A stretch of 33,916 bases of DNA from Victivallales bacterium (GTDB taxonomy: Bacteria > Verrucomicrobiota > Lentisphaeria > Victivallales > SZUA-371). Location of the stretch: assembly GCA_016936495.1 (NCBI GenBank), contig JAFGXT010000021.1:1-33916 (forward strand), written 5' to 3'. Shown here one piece after another: positions 33,200 through 33,916 of the stretch (positions are counted from its first letter, which is position 1; each line of letters begins with the position of its first letter). A model generated the notes under the pieces. That model did no database searches, was not told the DNA's origin, and worked only from the letters and a program-made list of their open reading frames with translations. A program made the translations under genes and the position numbers.

Positions 33200-33247
33200 T
33201 AGACAAAATAAAAAAAATGGAAATATTCTATGGTATGAAAATTGGAA

Positions 33248-33742
33248 GACGGCAGTCTCAAGCAGTATTGACACGCTTTTTTTTAATTCTTTAATTTCAG
33301 CTTGTTTTTGTTTGTGATAATTGGATCTATAATGGTATTTGCATGTATCATACAGATTATATTTCACCTCGCAAGCTTATCTGGAAGGAACGATTCATGA
33401 TAAAAATCAAAGATCCGCGGCAAACGGAAATGCTCGACCGTTTTTCCGTGCTGCTGGGACCTGCGGCATATCGGCGCATGAAAGAAGGCTGGCAGGGATG
33501 CTTTCGCGAATGTATTTTATATTTACGGCTGGAGGTTGTGGGAAAATTAGCTAAGGACTTTTCAAAGTTGCCTGGCTCTGAAACCAAGGAGCTGTTTTCT
33601 ATGGCGGGATTGATGGTGATAAAAGATTTTTTCAACTGGACAAATGAAGAGGCAATTGCGCGACTTTGATTGATTTCTCATGCCAACAAAAAGATTAACA
33701 ATCTACCGCCTGTTTCGCCAGTAGCAGTGTGAGACTGCCGTC
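33248..33742 (+). mobile_element. Truncated insertion sequence with 13-base terminal inverted repeats
   Basis: GACGGCAGTCTCA (33248-33260) and TGAGACTGCCGTC (33730-33742) are perfect inverted repeats bounding 495 bases. Inside is the N-terminal part of a transposase (33397-33669) and nothing else. No target-site duplication is visible next to the repeats. It looks like an internally deleted, non-autonomous element. From 33743 to the window end I see no gene. Confidence 0.75.
33397..33669 (+). pseudogene. N-terminal fragment of a DUF772-type (IS1182/IS5-like) transposase
   Basis: The 90 residues start with MIKIKDPRQTEMLDRFSVLL and continue with GCFRECILYLRLEVV, ETKELFSMAGLMVI and the end WTNEEAIARL, then a TGA. 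This is the typical layout of the N-terminal DUF772 domain of such transposases; the catalytic DDE part is absent. AAGGA lies seven bases before the ATG at 33397; an ATG at 33343 is also in frame. It is enclosed by the 13-base inverted repeats, so the element kept both ends but lost most of its gene. Confidence 0.75.
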
Positions 33743-33916
33743 CGCTTGTGGCAAAAGTTTTTTGAATAATCGCTTTCAAGGGTTGAAAAAAGTTTTAAAA
33801 GTGATATGTGTTTATCCCGGTAAGAGCTTTTTCATGTCATCCATTCCTGTTTTTTGCAATATCGATGGATTGGGATTGGATTTATTCTTTTTTTTTGCTA
33901 TTTTATATAAATTAAA

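Noticed and set aside
27748-33206. Second cassette as a recent duplication of the first
   Set aside because: Gene order is the same but the proteins differ strongly in length and sequence, with no shared DNA stretch found by eye.
33743-33916. Possible gene start at the right edge
   Set aside because: No frame with ribosome site and family similarity is visible in the last 174 bases.
1-33916. tRNA genes, rRNA genes or CRISPR arrays
   Set aside because: No cloverleaf with T-loop consensus, no rRNA-like sequence and no regularly spaced repeats were seen; a covariance search would settle the tRNA question.

Overview
The window looks like a chromosomal segment of a free-living or gut polysaccharide-degrading bacterium of the PVC group, most likely Lentisphaerota (Victivallis-like). 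This is inferred, not proven. The clues are two pseudopilins with the FTLIELLVV...LLPAL N-terminus, several regulators that join a GntR-type winged helix to a LacI-type sensor, a DUF6259-type protein, a formylglycine sulfatase, and many secreted esterases and glycoside hydrolases.

Layout. 1-330: 3' end of araA (L-arabinose isomerase). 552-3562 (minus): housekeeping run ychF, aroK, aroC and a small helix-turn-helix-like protein. 3700-5717 (minus): GntR/LacI regulator overlapping a GH130 enzyme by 4 bases. 5838-6254 (minus): ribosome-rescue factor arfB. 6381-11080: a cassette (regulator, pseudopilin, secreted clan-A glycoside hydrolase, small secreted beta-sandwich protein) lying between two direct copies of a 176/177-base sequence. 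11218-14233: IclR regulator divergent from a DUF6259 protein. 14425-19408: four-gene operon of STAS protein, RsbU-type phosphatase fused to an RsbW-type kinase, a DUF2156 protein with a C-terminus like a cation-diffusion-facilitator dimerisation domain, and an alpha/beta hydrolase. 19497-21893: divergent secreted SASA-type and SGNH-type esterases. 22008-24813: ROK repressor, nagB, nagA. 24937-27409: sulfatase divergent from an AraC regulator. 27410-33742: IS66-type transposase remnant, a second cassette (minus: regulator, pseudopilin, large secreted glycoside hydrolase), and a truncated IS with 13-base terminal inverted repeats.

How it fits together. Most of the window handles glycan use: local sensors (GntR/LacI, ROK, IclR, AraC) control secreted or cytoplasmic enzymes for mannosides, amino sugars, acetylated and sulfated glycans, with pentose and amino-sugar catabolism downstream.

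Two observations stand out. First, the unit regulator -> single pseudopilin -> secreted glycoside hydrolase with a related C-terminal carbohydrate-binding-like domain occurs twice, on opposite strands, in diverged form, in AT-richer DNA. Each copy carries signs of mobility: direct repeats around one, IS remnants around the other. Second, the direct repeats hold the 5' end of arfB and the 3' end of the IclR gene, so these two genes were probably neighbours before the first cassette arrived. The leaderless-looking GntR promoter with a perfect 20-base palindrome and the DUF2156/CDF-like fusion also merit checking. No tRNA, rRNA or CRISPR array was seen.
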